Assembly: GCA_036502105.1 (NCBI GenBank)
Contig: DASXZE010000062.1
Location: 1-64,000, forward strand
From: Angelobacter sp036502105
GTDB lineage: Bacteria > Acidobacteriota > Terriglobia > Terriglobales > Acidobacteriaceae
Length of the DNA stretch: 64,000 nucleotides
Direction: 5' to 3'
Shown: in pieces, positions 53,316-62,262 of the stretch
How the letters are laid out: each line of letters begins with the position of its first letter
How positions within the stretch are numbered: position 1 is the stretch's first letter
Made by a program: the position numbers and the translations under genes
The notes under the pieces: generated by a model
The model's input: the letters and a program-made list of their open reading frames with translations, nothing else
What the model was told of the DNA's origin: nothing
The model's database searches: none

Positions 53316-54635
53316 ATGGCGACATCAATTGCTCCGATCGTTCCGGTAGACCCGCCGGTCATCAAAGCCGCTGGTGGTATTCTGCAGCGCGGTACTCCTC
53401 GTGGCGACGAAGTGATGATTGTCTACCGCAAACGCCATCAGGATTGGACCCTTCCCCGCGGCAAAGTAAAAGATGGCGAGTCTTTTCAGGAAGCCGCCAT
53501 GCGCGAAGTTCAGGATGAAACTGGCTGCTCCTGCCGAATTGGGAATTACCTGGGCACCATCAGCTATTCAGATGATGGCGTGCCCAAAGTCGTGCTTTTC
53601 TGGAAGATGTCTCTGGTTGAAGAAAAAGGCACCAAGAACAATGAGGACATAGGCGAAGCACTCTGGCTGCCGGTTCCTGCCGCCATTGAACGGCTCACCC
53701 ATGCGCAGGAAAAGGCATTGCTCTCCCGCGTTGGGAGCTTACCCAAGCCGGCACAGCCCCAGACTGAGCCGATCGCGCCAATTGAGAGCCAGCCACCAGC
53801 GCTGGTACCACGAAGCGGCAAGAATTCTTCGGTTGAAGATAACCGTGCCTACTCTCGCTTGCTGCGCGAATGCGAGGCATTTCGTGTGGAGTTGAGTTTT
53901 CTTGAGCGCCGTAATGCTCGCGGTGAAAACTTCTGGGCGGCGGCAGCCAATGAGCAATTGAATAACGTACAGCGCTGCCTCGCCAGCAATGACATTGAAG
54001 GCGGTTGGTTCTGCCTGCACGCCGCGCAACGCTATGCCGTGTTTGGCATGAATGCCACTGAGCTGGCCAATCGAGCACAAGTTCTCCGCGAAGAAGCCCT
54101 GAAAATCACCTCCTGGCGGGCTGAAGCCATTGAGAACCTGCTCACCATTGGTAATGAGACTCTCACCGCTGAGCGCGTGGCTGACGCAATGGCCCTGCGC
54201 AATGAAGACTCAACCAATCAGTATTACAAGACCCGGCTCACCGGAGATCAGCTTCGCGTTTTGCTCATTATCTGCGGACTTGCCGCAGTCGCGCTCGCGC
54301 CGTTTCTATTTCTCTCTGGCCGTATTCCAATGGTCGCTGCCGTCTTGTTCTTCGGCCTTCTTGGTTCTGCCTTTTGTTCAGCGCAATCTCTGATTCTTGG
54401 GCGGGTGGAATCCAGAATCTCCAATCTCTTCATCACCCTAACGCCTGTGCTCTTTGGCGCCATTGCCGGCCTCGCCGGATATGCCATTTATGAATATATG
54501 TCTGTCCTCACGTTTCATACCGGTGAGCGCCATACCAGCGCTGTGCTGGGACTGGCATTCCTGTTTGGATGTCTCGGACAACGTTTGCTCGCGCGCATTG
54601 CCGGCGGTCGCAAGAGAAAGAAAGTTCGCGCATAG
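53316..54635 (+). CDS. Nudix hydrolase fused to a membrane domain
   Basis: The product has 439 residues. An N-terminal Nudix domain (about 13-135) contains the box GKVKDGESFQEAAMREVQDE followed by TGC (about 49-71), which fits GX5EX7REUXEEXGU with aspartate in place of the first E of the EE pair. A central helical segment (about 170-300) is rich in charged residues. The C terminus has about four membrane helices (LLIICGLAAVALAPFLFLSG, VAAVLFFGLLGSAFCSAQSL, ITLTPVLFGAIAGLAGYAIY, TSAVLGLAFLFGCLGQRLLA) and a basic tail. It should hydrolyse a nucleoside-diphosphate-linked compound at the inner membrane. The fusion is unusual; substrate unknown. Confidence 0.9.
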   Translation: MATSIAPIVPVDPPVIKAAGGILQRGTPRGDEVMIVYRKRHQDWTLPRGKVKDGESFQEAAMREVQDETGCSCRIGNYLGTISYSDDGVPKVVLFWKMSLVEEKGTKNNEDIGEALWLPVPAAIERLTHAQEKALLSRVGSLPKPAQPQTEPIAPIESQPPALVPRSGKNSSVEDNRAYSRLLRECEAFRVELSFLERRNARGENFWAAAANEQLNNVQRCLASNDIEGGWFCLHAAQRYAVFGMNATELANRAQVLREEALKITSWRAEAIENLLTIGNETLTAERVADAMALRNEDSTNQYYKTRLTGDQLRVLLIICGLAAVALAPFLFLSGRIPMVAAVLFFGLLGSAFCSAQSLILGRVESRISNLFITLTPVLFGAIAGLAGYAIYEYMSVLTFHTGERHTSAVLGLAFLFGCLGQRLLARIAGGRKRKKVRA

Positions 54636-54714
54636 CAGCCGGTAGGCTGAATTATATTTACAGTCGAAATTAATTCAGCGACAACGTACTATTGTTTCAT
54701 CCAGCTCACTTTCC

Positions 54715-56070
54715 ATGTCGGAACCAGCTAATTTGAACTCATCTGCTCCGCATCCCGGCGAAGCCTCTCAGCCACTAGCGCGCCGGCTCGGGCTTTTTGA
54801 TACCACCATGCTGGTCATGGGAGGCATTGTTGGCGCGGGCATCTTTATCAACCCTTATGTTGTGGCGCAGCGTGTACACACGCCGGCTCTTGTTCTGGGC
54901 GCGTGGCTCACTGGCGGCGTGCTTGCGCTGGCCGCAGCCTTCATCTGGGCAGAACTTGCTGATCGCATGCCTCAAGTGGGCGGCCAATATGCTTATCTGC
55001 GCGAAGCCTATCATCCGCTGGTCGCATTTCTCTATGGCTGGGTGCTGTTGCTGGTAATTCAGACCGGCGGCATGGCGGCGGTAACCGTAACTTTCGCGCG
55101 TTACTTCCTTGAGTTGACCGGCTGGCCTGCCGCTGAATGGCAGATTGCTGTGGTTACACTTCTCATTCTCACCATTGTGAATTGCATGGGTGTTCGCGCC
55201 GGAGGCACCCTGCAGAGCGTTCTGATGGCAACCAAAATCCTGGCGATCGCGCTGCTAATTGGCGTGGGCGCCTTTCTGATTCGCGGGCACATTCCCTGGC
55301 ATCCCTTACTCGACCAAAAAGTTTCAGCATCATTTTTTTCCTCGTTCGGCGCGGCCATGATCCCCGTGGTCTTTGCATATGGTGGATGGCAGACTGCCAG
55401 CTTTGTTTCCGGCGAGATGAAAAATCCACGGCGTGATCTGCCTCGCGCATTGGTTCTTGGCGTCATAGGTGTTGCGCTGCTTTACACGCTGGTGAACTTT
55501 GTTTACGTGCGCGCTTTGGGCGTTGCGGCTTTGGCGGAAACGCACACCCCCGCTTCTGCGGTAATGCGTATGGCACTGGGTTCAAAAGGCGCAACCCTGA
55601 TTGCCCTGGGCATTGCCGTTTCAACTCTCGGCTTTCTCAGCCAGAGCGTACTTACTGCGCCGCGCGTTTATTTTGCCATGGCGGAAGATGGTGTTTTCTT
55701 TCGCCAGCTTGCCTGGATCCACCCGCGTACGCGTGTACCTGTAATTGCCATCGCGGTGCAAAGCGTTTGGACCATGGTCATTCTGCTCACTGGCAGCTTT
55801 GGCACAATCTTGAACTACGTGATTTCCATGGACGCTATTTTCTGGGGCTTGACCGCAGGCTGCTTGTTCATCCTGCGCCGGCGAATGCGGGAGCGATCCG
55901 CCTTTAGCATGCCCGGACATCCATACACCACTGCTCTTTTCTGCCTGGTTTGCGCCGGAGTTGTAGCCAACACGGTTTATACATTTCCCGCGAACACTCT
56001 CATCGGCGTGGCGATTCTGGCCACCGGCGTTCCCGTGTATTACATTTGGAAGCGGATCTCACACACATGA
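54715..56070 (+). CDS. APC-family amino-acid permease
   Basis: The product has 451 residues and 12 membrane segments. TM1 has the unwound sodium/substrate-binding pattern GIVGAGIFINPYVVAQRV, and AELADRMPQVGGQYAYLREA is characteristic of the LAT/polyamine-type APC branch. TM6 region AYGGWQTASFVSGEMKNPRR is also typical. It imports or exchanges amino acids. The stop overlaps the ATG of the following aminotransferase gene by 4 nt, so uptake and transamination are probably matched. Confidence 0.92.
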   Translation: MSEPANLNSSAPHPGEASQPLARRLGLFDTTMLVMGGIVGAGIFINPYVVAQRVHTPALVLGAWLTGGVLALAAAFIWAELADRMPQVGGQYAYLREAYHPLVAFLYGWVLLLVIQTGGMAAVTVTFARYFLELTGWPAAEWQIAVVTLLILTIVNCMGVRAGGTLQSVLMATKILAIALLIGVGAFLIRGHIPWHPLLDQKVSASFFSSFGAAMIPVVFAYGGWQTASFVSGEMKNPRRDLPRALVLGVIGVALLYTLVNFVYVRALGVAALAETHTPASAVMRMALGSKGATLIALGIAVSTLGFLSQSVLTAPRVYFAMAEDGVFFRQLAWIHPRTRVPVIAIAVQSVWTMVILLTGSFGTILNYVISMDAIFWGLTAGCLFILRRRMRERSAFSMPGHPYTTALFCLVCAGVVANTVYTFPANTLIGVAILATGVPVYYIWKRISHT

Positions 56071-57179
56071 CCTACTCAAGAAGCACCGCACTCTCTCCCT
56101 ACATGGAATGGGCCAAGCTGCATTCGGCGGCCAAATTCAACCTCGCAACCAGCGGGATTGCAAACTTCCCTTTGGCGGAACTGGCCGTCACAATCGATCA
56201 GTTGGAAATCAATGGTGCCTCGATTTATGGCTATGAACCGCTGCTTCAGACAATTGCCCGGCGCTATCGAGTTCCCCAAGAGTCGGTGGTCAGCGCGGTT
56301 GGAACATCGCTGGCCAACTATCTTGCGCTGGCCGCAACCACTGAACCCGGTGATGAAATTCTTGTCGAACAGCCGACGTACGAACTCATCCTCAGCACAG
56401 CCAAATATCTGGGGCTTGAGATCAAACGCTTTCCGCGTCGTGCAGAAAATAATTTTGGTATTGAACTGGCTGATGTTGAACGAAACATCACGCCACGTAC
56501 TAAAGTGATTGTCATCTGCAATCTGCACAACCCAACTGGTGCTATTACTCCTGATTCCAAATTGCGCGAGATAGGAGAGCTGGCGCGCAAAACCGGTGCA
56601 TATGTTTTAGTGGATGAAGTTTACCGCGAAATGCTGTATGAATCAGCGCCAGCCAGCGCATTTCATATTGATCCGGAGCGCTTCATCGTGACCAACAGTC
56701 TGACTAAAGCTTACGGATTAAGCGGTCTTCGCTGCGGATGGGTCCTGGCGCCACCCGATCTCTCCCGCAGGATGTTTCGCATCAATGATTTGCACGGCGC
56801 AACGTTCGCGCATCCAGCAGAGTTATTAAGCGTGATAGCTTTTGAAAAACTTCCGCAGATTGCAGCGCGGATGAAATCCATGTTGGATGCCAATCGCCGG
56901 CTCCTTCGCGATTTTCTGCTTGGGCGCGACGATCTTGATTACTTCTGGCCTGAATATGGAACCATCGTCTTTCCGCGCCTGAAAAGCGGAGACGTGGATT
57001 CACTATGCAAAATGCTGCACGATGATTTTGAGACGAAAGTTGTTCCTGGCAGCTTCTTTGAGAACCCGGATCGCTTTCGCATGGGCGTGGGAGCGCCGAC
57101 TGAATCAGTCGGCGCAGCCTTGCAGCAATTCGGCTCAGGGCTGGATCGCTACCGGGCTGGGTTAAAAGTCACAGCTTAG
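56067..57179 (+). CDS. PLP-dependent aminotransferase, class I/II
   Basis: The ATG at 56067 overlaps the permease stop (ATGA); a longer open frame upstream is ignored. The product has 370 residues of fold-type I: NPTG motif in VIVICNLHNPTGAI (about 151), the pyridoxal-phosphate aspartate/tyrosine in VLVDEVYREML (about 181), and the Schiff-base lysine in TNSLTKAYGLSGLRCGW (about 217). Transaminates an amino acid, probably the one carried by the coupled permease. The N terminus (YMEWAKLHSAAKFNLATSGI) resembles the aspartate/alanine-type subgroup of unclear specificity. Confidence 0.92.
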   Translation: MTYSRSTALSPYMEWAKLHSAAKFNLATSGIANFPLAELAVTIDQLEINGASIYGYEPLLQTIARRYRVPQESVVSAVGTSLANYLALAATTEPGDEILVEQPTYELILSTAKYLGLEIKRFPRRAENNFGIELADVERNITPRTKVIVICNLHNPTGAITPDSKLREIGELARKTGAYVLVDEVYREMLYESAPASAFHIDPERFIVTNSLTKAYGLSGLRCGWVLAPPDLSRRMFRINDLHGATFAHPAELLSVIAFEKLPQIAARMKSMLDANRRLLRDFLLGRDDLDYFWPEYGTIVFPRLKSGDVDSLCKMLHDDFETKVVPGSFFENPDRFRMGVGAPTESVGAALQQFGSGLDRYRAGLKVTA

Positions 57180-57205
57180 GCCAGCAGAGTATCGAAACCT
57201 CGATG

Positions 57206-57652
57206 TCAGCCCTTATCCACGCCCCACTTGCCTGCGCCGTGGCAGGCAATATACAGCGCGACGAAAGAATAAATCACCGCGAGTTCCCCGCCGTTCTGAA
57301 TAGGCAGAGGGCCTTTCTGCTGGTGCACCATAAAATAAGCCACAGCCATCTCTCCGCTGGAGATAAAGGCAGCCAGGTGTGTAAGCAGTCCAATCACAAT
57401 GAGCACTCCGCCCACAAGCTCAATTCCAGCTCCGGTCCAACTTAAAACGTCGTGCGGTTTATGTCCGCCCAACAACCCAAAAATCTTGGTTGCGCCGTGG
57501 CAGGCAAATAGAAAACCGAACACAATGCGCAGCGCTGCATATGCGGCTGGCTCGAGCTTTTTAGAGCATTCATTTTTCAGACCCTCAAAATTGGTAGCTG
57601 ATTTAGAGCCATGATTATAACAACAGGCGCTAAAGTTGGTGCCGCAGCTCAT
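57206..57652 (-). CDS. DoxX-family membrane protein
   Basis: I placed the start at the ATG at 57652 (148 residues); the open frame continues further upstream over the MarR gene, which is not credible. Four membrane helices: AALRIVFGFLFACHGATKIF, GAGIELVGGVLIVIGLLTHL, AAFISSGEMAVAYFMVH, LAVIYSFVALYIACHGAGKW. The conserved (F/L)-x-x-H-G-x-x-K pattern marks the DoxX/DoxD family, linked to redox functions of the membrane. Divergent from the MarR regulator by 66 bp, a common arrangement for a regulated target. Confidence 0.88.
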   Translation of the reverse strand: MSCGTNFSACCYNHGSKSATNFEGLKNECSKKLEPAAYAALRIVFGFLFACHGATKIFGLLGGHKPHDVLSWTGAGIELVGGVLIVIGLLTHLAAFISSGEMAVAYFMVHQQKGPLPIQNGGELAVIYSFVALYIACHGAGKWGVDKG

Positions 57653-57681
57653 TGGCTGTTTAAACTCTAACAGCAATTTGC

Positions 57682-57711
57682 TTTGACAAATCAAACTATA
57701 TTCATTAGATT
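57682..57711 (+). promoter_or_regulatory. Promoter and operator-like repeat of the MarR gene
   Basis: TTGACA (57683-57688), a 17-bp spacer and TAGATT (57706-57711) make a good sigma-70-type promoter. Its -10 box lies only 7 nt before the ATG at 57719, so the mRNA may be leaderless. The inverted repeat TTTGA-CAAA-TCAAA (57682-57695) overlaps the -35 box and is a natural site for MarR autorepression and control of the divergent DoxX gene. Confidence 0.6.
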
Positions 57712-57718
57712 GGCGGTA

Positions 57719-58189
57719 ATGCAGGACTCTGTCCGCCAGCTCATGGTTTTTTATCCGCAGATATACTTTGCCTGCCATACGCGGCATATACGGGACCGGC
57801 GCAGCAATACAGTCCTGAGCGCGCATCAGGCCAGCGTTCTGGACCATCTGGATGAGGTTGAGCCCACCAACTTGCGCACGCTGGCAGCACACATGGGAGT
57901 AACCGCCTCCACTATGTCAATCACCGTCAACCGTCTGGTGCGGCAACGATATGTGGTTCGCAGGCGGGTGGCGCACGATGCGCGTCAGATTCATCTTCTC
58001 CTGACAAAAGCCGGCGTGCGAATCAAATCTGAGAAGTCCGTACTTGATCCTGCACTCGTCAAATCATTGCTGGAGCAGTTAGGCACTGACGAGCGCAAGC
58101 AGGCGCTGCATGGCCTTAGCCTTCTCGCCCAGGCTGCGCACAAGGCGATGAAGAACAAGCAAGCCAAAACAAAAGGGAGTTCCGTATGA
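57719..58189 (+). CDS. MarR-family transcriptional regulator
   Basis: Start set at ATG 57719 (156 residues); an in-frame TTG at 57683 lies in the -35 box. The winged helix is clear: LSAHQASVLDHLDEVEPTNL, RTLAAHMGVTASTMSITVNR (recognition helix) and the basic wing LVRQRYVVRRRVAHDARQIH with the usual D-R pair. C-terminal helices dimerise. Ligand probably a small aromatic or oxidant. The stop overlaps the following SRPBCC gene by 4 nt. Confidence 0.92.
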   Translation: MQDSVRQLMVFYPQIYFACHTRHIRDRRSNTVLSAHQASVLDHLDEVEPTNLRTLAAHMGVTASTMSITVNRLVRQRYVVRRRVAHDARQIHLLLTKAGVRIKSEKSVLDPALVKSLLEQLGTDERKQALHGLSLLAQAAHKAMKNKQAKTKGSSV

Positions 58190-58680
58190 AGTGGTTATTG
58201 TTTGTCTCACTTACTATTGCTGGCCTCTTGATTCTGGTCATTGTGATTGGCGCGCTTCTGCCGCAGAAGCATCATGTCTCACGTACCGTATCTTTGCATC
58301 ACCCGCCAGAATCGGTTTGGAGCTTGATCTCTGGCCCTCCCACGTGGCGGCCGGACGTCACCAATTATCAGGAACTTCCTTCTCATGAAGGCCATCGCAT
58401 GTGGCGAGAAACGGACAAGCACAATCAGACGATCACGTATGAAGCGATAGAATCCATTCCACCGAATCGTTTGATCACGAAAATTGCGGATCCAAAGCTT
58501 CCCTTCGGCGGCACATGGACTTACGATATTGCACCTGCCGGCGATTCCTGTACTCTCACCATTACGGAGAATGGCGAGGTTTATAATCCGCTGTTTCGCT
58601 TTGTCTCGCGCTTCATCATTGGGCAAAGCACCACCATGGATGGATATATAAAAGCATTAAACGCAAAGCTCGGCAGCTAA
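58186..58680 (+). CDS. Membrane-anchored SRPBCC (START-like) protein
   Basis: The product has 164 residues. One N-terminal membrane helix (LLFVSLTIAGLLILVIVIGA) is followed by an SRPBCC fold: HHVSRTVSLHHPPESVWSLI, then WRPDVTNYQELPSHEGHRMW, PPNRLITKIADPKLPFGG, TWTYDIAPAGDSCTLTITEN and the long C-terminal helix (FRFVSRFIIGQSTTMDGYIK). Binds a hydrophobic ligand. Coupled to the MarR gene by an ATGA overlap; its stop overlaps that of the convergent SpoIID-like gene. Confidence 0.88.
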   Translation: MKWLLFVSLTIAGLLILVIVIGALLPQKHHVSRTVSLHHPPESVWSLISGPPTWRPDVTNYQELPSHEGHRMWRETDKHNQTITYEAIESIPPNRLITKIADPKLPFGGTWTYDIAPAGDSCTLTITENGEVYNPLFRFVSRFIIGQSTTMDGYIKALNAKLGS

Positions 58681-59708
58681 TACTGCTTTACTTCAGTATT
58701 TGGATAGTAGTGTTCAAGAATCTCTCGGAACGAAGCGCCTTGGCGCGCTATATCTGCTCCGCCACGCTGGCACAGCCCGATTCCATGTCCCACGCCCACA
58801 CCTTCCAGCACTACGCTTCCGTTCTCCACATGCGATGAATAGGTATTCCCAGGTACGGTCTTCCATCCCAGTCTGCGCGCCACGGCAAGCCGCGCACTCT
58901 CCGTAGCTGCCAGGTCTGCCGCATCTGCCGCATTAATTTTGGCTACCCACTTCTCCGGATGCCGCTGGCAATAGTTACACGTGACCGCAAAATACGGATA
59001 GCCACGCACAGGAATCCCAAGTTCGTCGAGAGTATGAGTTCGTCCGCCACAGCTCCTGCTATACATTGCAGCAAAGACCTCGCTCTTGTACGACAACACC
59101 AGGCCGCGCGTCTCCTCTGCTGCTAGGAGCGCCACTGCTTTTGGCTCCGGAGGCTCACGCAGGAACTGGCAATGCGTGGTGTCACAGAAATCAAAACCGT
59201 GATGCCGCCCCTTCCCTGCCAGTAGAAATGATCGCGCAGCAATGGCTTGAGCTTTCAAAAACTCCATTGGCGCGTGCGGCTGACTTTCGGCAGCAACAAT
59301 CGAGGCCACCGCAGTCTCAATTGCCATCACCACGACAACCCGCAGTTCGTGAGCTTCCGGAGTGATCTTTATCTTTCCAAAATAGTGGCGCGATATTTTT
59401 TTCGGTACGCTCACAACAAATTCAGTTGGACCACCTGTGCCGCTGTCACAGGTAATGATTGCGATATTTCCTGTATCAGATGCTTCTATTTTCGAGCCTG
59501 CCAGTTCCAGTAGCATAGAATCGCGCATTGGCAAAGACTCTGTAGCGGTCTTACATTCGAGTGCATCGCCTGGCACAGACGAAATTACAACTTGCTTTGA
59601 GTGGAACAGTCCCAACACTCCGATGCTGACTTCTTTCTCTTTGTCTTGCGCATGCGCGACGCTATTTCCAAGCAACGACAACACGACGAAATGTAAGAAC
59701 ACTTTCAT
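58677..59708 (-). CDS. SpoIID/LytB-domain protein (peptidoglycan lytic transglycosylase type)
   Basis: The product has 343 residues. A signal peptide (FLHFVVLSLLGNSVAHAQ) exports it. The SpoIID domain shows ASIVAAESQPHAPMEFLKAQ (about 135-154), whose glutamate (about 141) corresponds to the catalytic one of SpoIID, then AIAARSFLLAGKGRHHGFDF, DTTHCQ, VFAAMYSRSCGGRTHTLDE, and GVGHGIGLCQRGGADIARQG near the end. Known members cleave denuded glycan strands of peptidoglycan. This organism shows no sporulation genes here, so a vegetative wall role is expected. Fourth gene of an operon; overlaps the transpeptidase gene by ATGA. Confidence 0.9.
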   Translation of the reverse strand: MKVFLHFVVLSLLGNSVAHAQDKEKEVSIGVLGLFHSKQVVISSVPGDALECKTATESLPMRDSMLLELAGSKIEASDTGNIAIITCDSGTGGPTEFVVSVPKKISRHYFGKIKITPEAHELRVVVVMAIETAVASIVAAESQPHAPMEFLKAQAIAARSFLLAGKGRHHGFDFCDTTHCQFLREPPEPKAVALLAAEETRGLVLSYKSEVFAAMYSRSCGGRTHTLDELGIPVRGYPYFAVTCNYCQRHPEKWVAKINAADAADLAATESARLAVARRLGWKTVPGNTYSSHVENGSVVLEGVGVGHGIGLCQRGGADIARQGASFREILEHYYPNTEVKQY

Positions 59709-60529
59709 TGCCCGGTCCCGCCGCCTTCTACAGCTGCAATCATCCGGCCTGCAACACCGGCAGCCATGGATCCGGGCCGTCCATGCAGCCGGACCAACAA
59801 AATCTCTCGCGGATGATTGGCCGGGACCATCACCAAGGTAAAACCGTCTCCTGATGATTTCTTTACGTGTGTGCAGGGCGCAGTACCGGTCTTGGCCAGC
59901 AGTGTGATGTTCGGCAAAGCAGCGCCAGCGGCTTTACCGGTACCTTTCTGTGCGGAGAGCGCCAATCCGTGCAGAACAAGAATGATCGCCGGTTCATGGG
60001 AATGCCACGTGAGTTCGAGATAGGCCTGCGCTAGCGCCACAGGCGCAACTGTCATCTGCGTTAACTTATTTACCGTGTCGGCTGAGTTGTGCAACGCGTA
60101 GCTACTAAGCGCCTGAATAAAATCAGGTCCGGCATCGGCAACAAGTTGATGAAAATAAGAGTTACAGGAAAAAGCAATTGCATCACTGATCTGCAGCGTT
60201 CCGTGTCCGCGCGCCAGCCAGCAGGTTTTCTTTCCCGTACAACGAAACTTCGGAAACACTGGATGAGTCTGCCCGTATGCTGCAGCCAGAAAAGGCTTCA
60301 CTAAAGAGCCAACCGGCACCTCGCGTTCAGGATGTTCCCATCGTTGAGCAATGACATGGCCATTTTCGTCCAGCAACAAATAAGAAAGATCGGCACTATT
60401 GAAATCACGCCCCAACAAAGCTGCGCTTGCTTGTTCATGCAAGTCTTGTGCGGGGGCGCGTGCAGGTACTCTGCGCTGCCCAAGGCACAGCACAAGAATT
60501 ACGAGCACGAAGAAACTCCGTTTGGTCAT
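59705..60529 (-). CDS. Small penicillin-binding transpeptidase
   Basis: I chose the ATG at 60529, which overlaps the previous stop (ATGA); a TTG 9 nt upstream is unlikely. The 274-residue product has a signal peptide and only a transpeptidase domain: SLVK (S-x-x-K, about 75-78), SCN (S-x-N, about 121-123) and KTGT (about 213-216) are all intact. It is far shorter than ordinary PBPs, lacking the dimerisation and glycosyltransferase parts. A cysteine pair (CTGKKTC) lies between the first two motifs. Class D-like beta-lactamase is an alternative, but the pairing with SpoIID favours cell-wall work. Confidence 0.85.
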   Translation of the reverse strand: MTKRSFFVLVILVLCLGQRRVPARAPAQDLHEQASAALLGRDFNSADLSYLLLDENGHVIAQRWEHPEREVPVGSLVKPFLAAAYGQTHPVFPKFRCTGKKTCWLARGHGTLQISDAIAFSCNSYFHQLVADAGPDFIQALSSYALHNSADTVNKLTQMTVAPVALAQAYLELTWHSHEPAIILVLHGLALSAQKGTGKAAGAALPNITLLAKTGTAPCTHVKKSSGDGFTLVMVPANHPREILLVRLHGRPGSMAAGVAGRMIAAVEGGGTGQ

Positions 60530-62262
60530 TGCATCCAACGATACGTCACCGTCTGTTGGATTTTATCCTTTGTCTGGCGTGTAATGATTTCCTCTGAGTC
60601 AAGTTCGGCAAATGCTTGGCTGAAGCTGGCCATATTCTGGGAAAAGAATTGCGGTTCCGCTTCTTGTGCAACCGATTGCTTGTCCACCAGGCCGGAGAAC
60701 TTATAGAAATTCTGGCGTTCGCGGGAGTGATTGAAGCCGGCGGCATAACTTGCGGGCTTTAAGATGGCCTGCGTTTTCGCCTGCAAAACAGAACGAAGCA
60801 GGTCGGCATCGTTGGCAAAATAGAGAATTTTGCCGCGCGCGGCAATCTGCACAGGCATAAGTCCATCAAGCTCATAATATCCGCCTGCATCCTTCACTTC
60901 CCGCCATTGCAATCCTAGACGTGCTGCAGTTATTCCTGGAGCAACTTGATCTTGCACTGCTTTCTGGATCGACGAAATATCCCAGTCTGTCGCGGCGGCA
61001 ATCGCAGTTACAGCCGGAATGTTCATCAACACTCCATCAGAATTCTTGCGTGTTGACTGAACCAGCAAAAGCGCCTGCGGACTGGCTTTTTCTATCTGCA
61101 TTTGTAATCCTTCGGCAGCATTTGCCGTGGTGGCTCGCGACTCCGGTTCCACGTCAATACGCGTTTCCAAATCCGTGCTGCCGCCCATCTGTCCACCTGT
61201 CAACTGGATCTTTGGAGCCAATTGGTCAGTGCGCGCACCGCCGAATTTGGCTGATAGGATTTTTTGTTCCAGCACGCCAAGGCTCACCTTCGCGTTTGTT
61301 GGACCAACCTGATAAAAACCATAATCCTTTGGGATTGCATTCATCAGGTTTGCTACGGCCTCTGTGGATTGTGCAAGGTAAGCTTCGTCAGATTGCTTTT
61401 TCGGCAGAATTATCCGTTCTTCGCGATAGACCATACCTTCGCGATACAAATCAGAAATCGCGCTGCTATAGCTCTGCATTTCAGTAATGTTGTTTTGTAT
61501 CCAATACGTGCGGAAGTGCGGAGTAACGGCAATCTTCTCCATATTCATTACCATACGTAAATCGCCAGCAGTTGGTGATGCGGCCGACCGCGCCTGCGTA
61601 TACCAGCCTTCCTGACTCAACGTGCGCCCTTTGCTTCCGGACATTAATTCAAGCGCGCCTGCCACCAGATATTCACGCGTGCCCAGAATCAAATAGCTGT
61701 CGGCAATGGCAAACGCCACCACACGGCCAGACTGTTCATCTTTGCGCGTGAAAAATTCCTTGCCGCCTGCAGTACGCGTCTGAAATTTATTACGCGACTG
61801 CCACAACGTGGATTGAAGAAAATCGCCCGCAGAAAGCCTCGTGACATATAAGAGCTCCAGATTGCCAATGTCATATACGGCTAAAGCGCTTTCCTTGCCA
61901 GCCGCGTCTACCAGAAATTTCATATTGGGCGGCAGGCCTGCGGTAACTGCAAACTGGTCAGAAGCCTGCCCCAGCCGAAGGAACAAGCGCGAGTTAGAAA
62001 AGACACGATAATCGTCGCTCTTGAGCCATGCAGCGTGTTCTGACGAATCAGTCCAATCTTTTAGTAATCCAGAAAAATCTTTAGCCTCAATGTAAAGCAG
62101 CGAGCCCTCAGGCATGATCTGATCAAGTGAATGCGTTGGCGTTGACTGGGACTGGAAACGGCTCCAGCCAACAACGCATGTAATGCATATAGCCAGCACT
62201 CCGAAAATCGATAATCTGAAGACAGATAACTTAAAGATAGACATTTTGCGCAGCAGGTTCAT
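60526..62262 (-). CDS. Membrane-anchored protein of unknown function (578 aa)
   Basis: One N-terminal membrane helix (LSIFGVLAICITCVVGWSRF) is followed by about 540 exported residues. The mature part begins THSLDQIMPEGSLLYIEAKD, resembling DUF3352-like proteins that open with a 'P-x-G-(A/S)-L-L-Y-(V/I)-E' strand, and continues with FSGLLKDWTDSSEHAAWLKS. The remainder is mixed alpha/beta with no enzyme motif. It overlaps both neighbours by ATGA, so it is made in step with the TPR protein and the transpeptidase. A scaffold or inhibitor of a periplasmic complex is possible, but no function can be read. Confidence 0.8.
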   Translation of the reverse strand: MNLLRKMSIFKLSVFRLSIFGVLAICITCVVGWSRFQSQSTPTHSLDQIMPEGSLLYIEAKDFSGLLKDWTDSSEHAAWLKSDDYRVFSNSRLFLRLGQASDQFAVTAGLPPNMKFLVDAAGKESALAVYDIGNLELLYVTRLSAGDFLQSTLWQSRNKFQTRTAGGKEFFTRKDEQSGRVVAFAIADSYLILGTREYLVAGALELMSGSKGRTLSQEGWYTQARSAASPTAGDLRMVMNMEKIAVTPHFRTYWIQNNITEMQSYSSAISDLYREGMVYREERIILPKKQSDEAYLAQSTEAVANLMNAIPKDYGFYQVGPTNAKVSLGVLEQKILSAKFGGARTDQLAPKIQLTGGQMGGSTDLETRIDVEPESRATTANAAEGLQMQIEKASPQALLLVQSTRKNSDGVLMNIPAVTAIAAATDWDISSIQKAVQDQVAPGITAARLGLQWREVKDAGGYYELDGLMPVQIAARGKILYFANDADLLRSVLQAKTQAILKPASYAAGFNHSRERQNFYKFSGLVDKQSVAQEAEPQFFSQNMASFSQAFAELDSEEIITRQTKDKIQQTVTYRWMQ

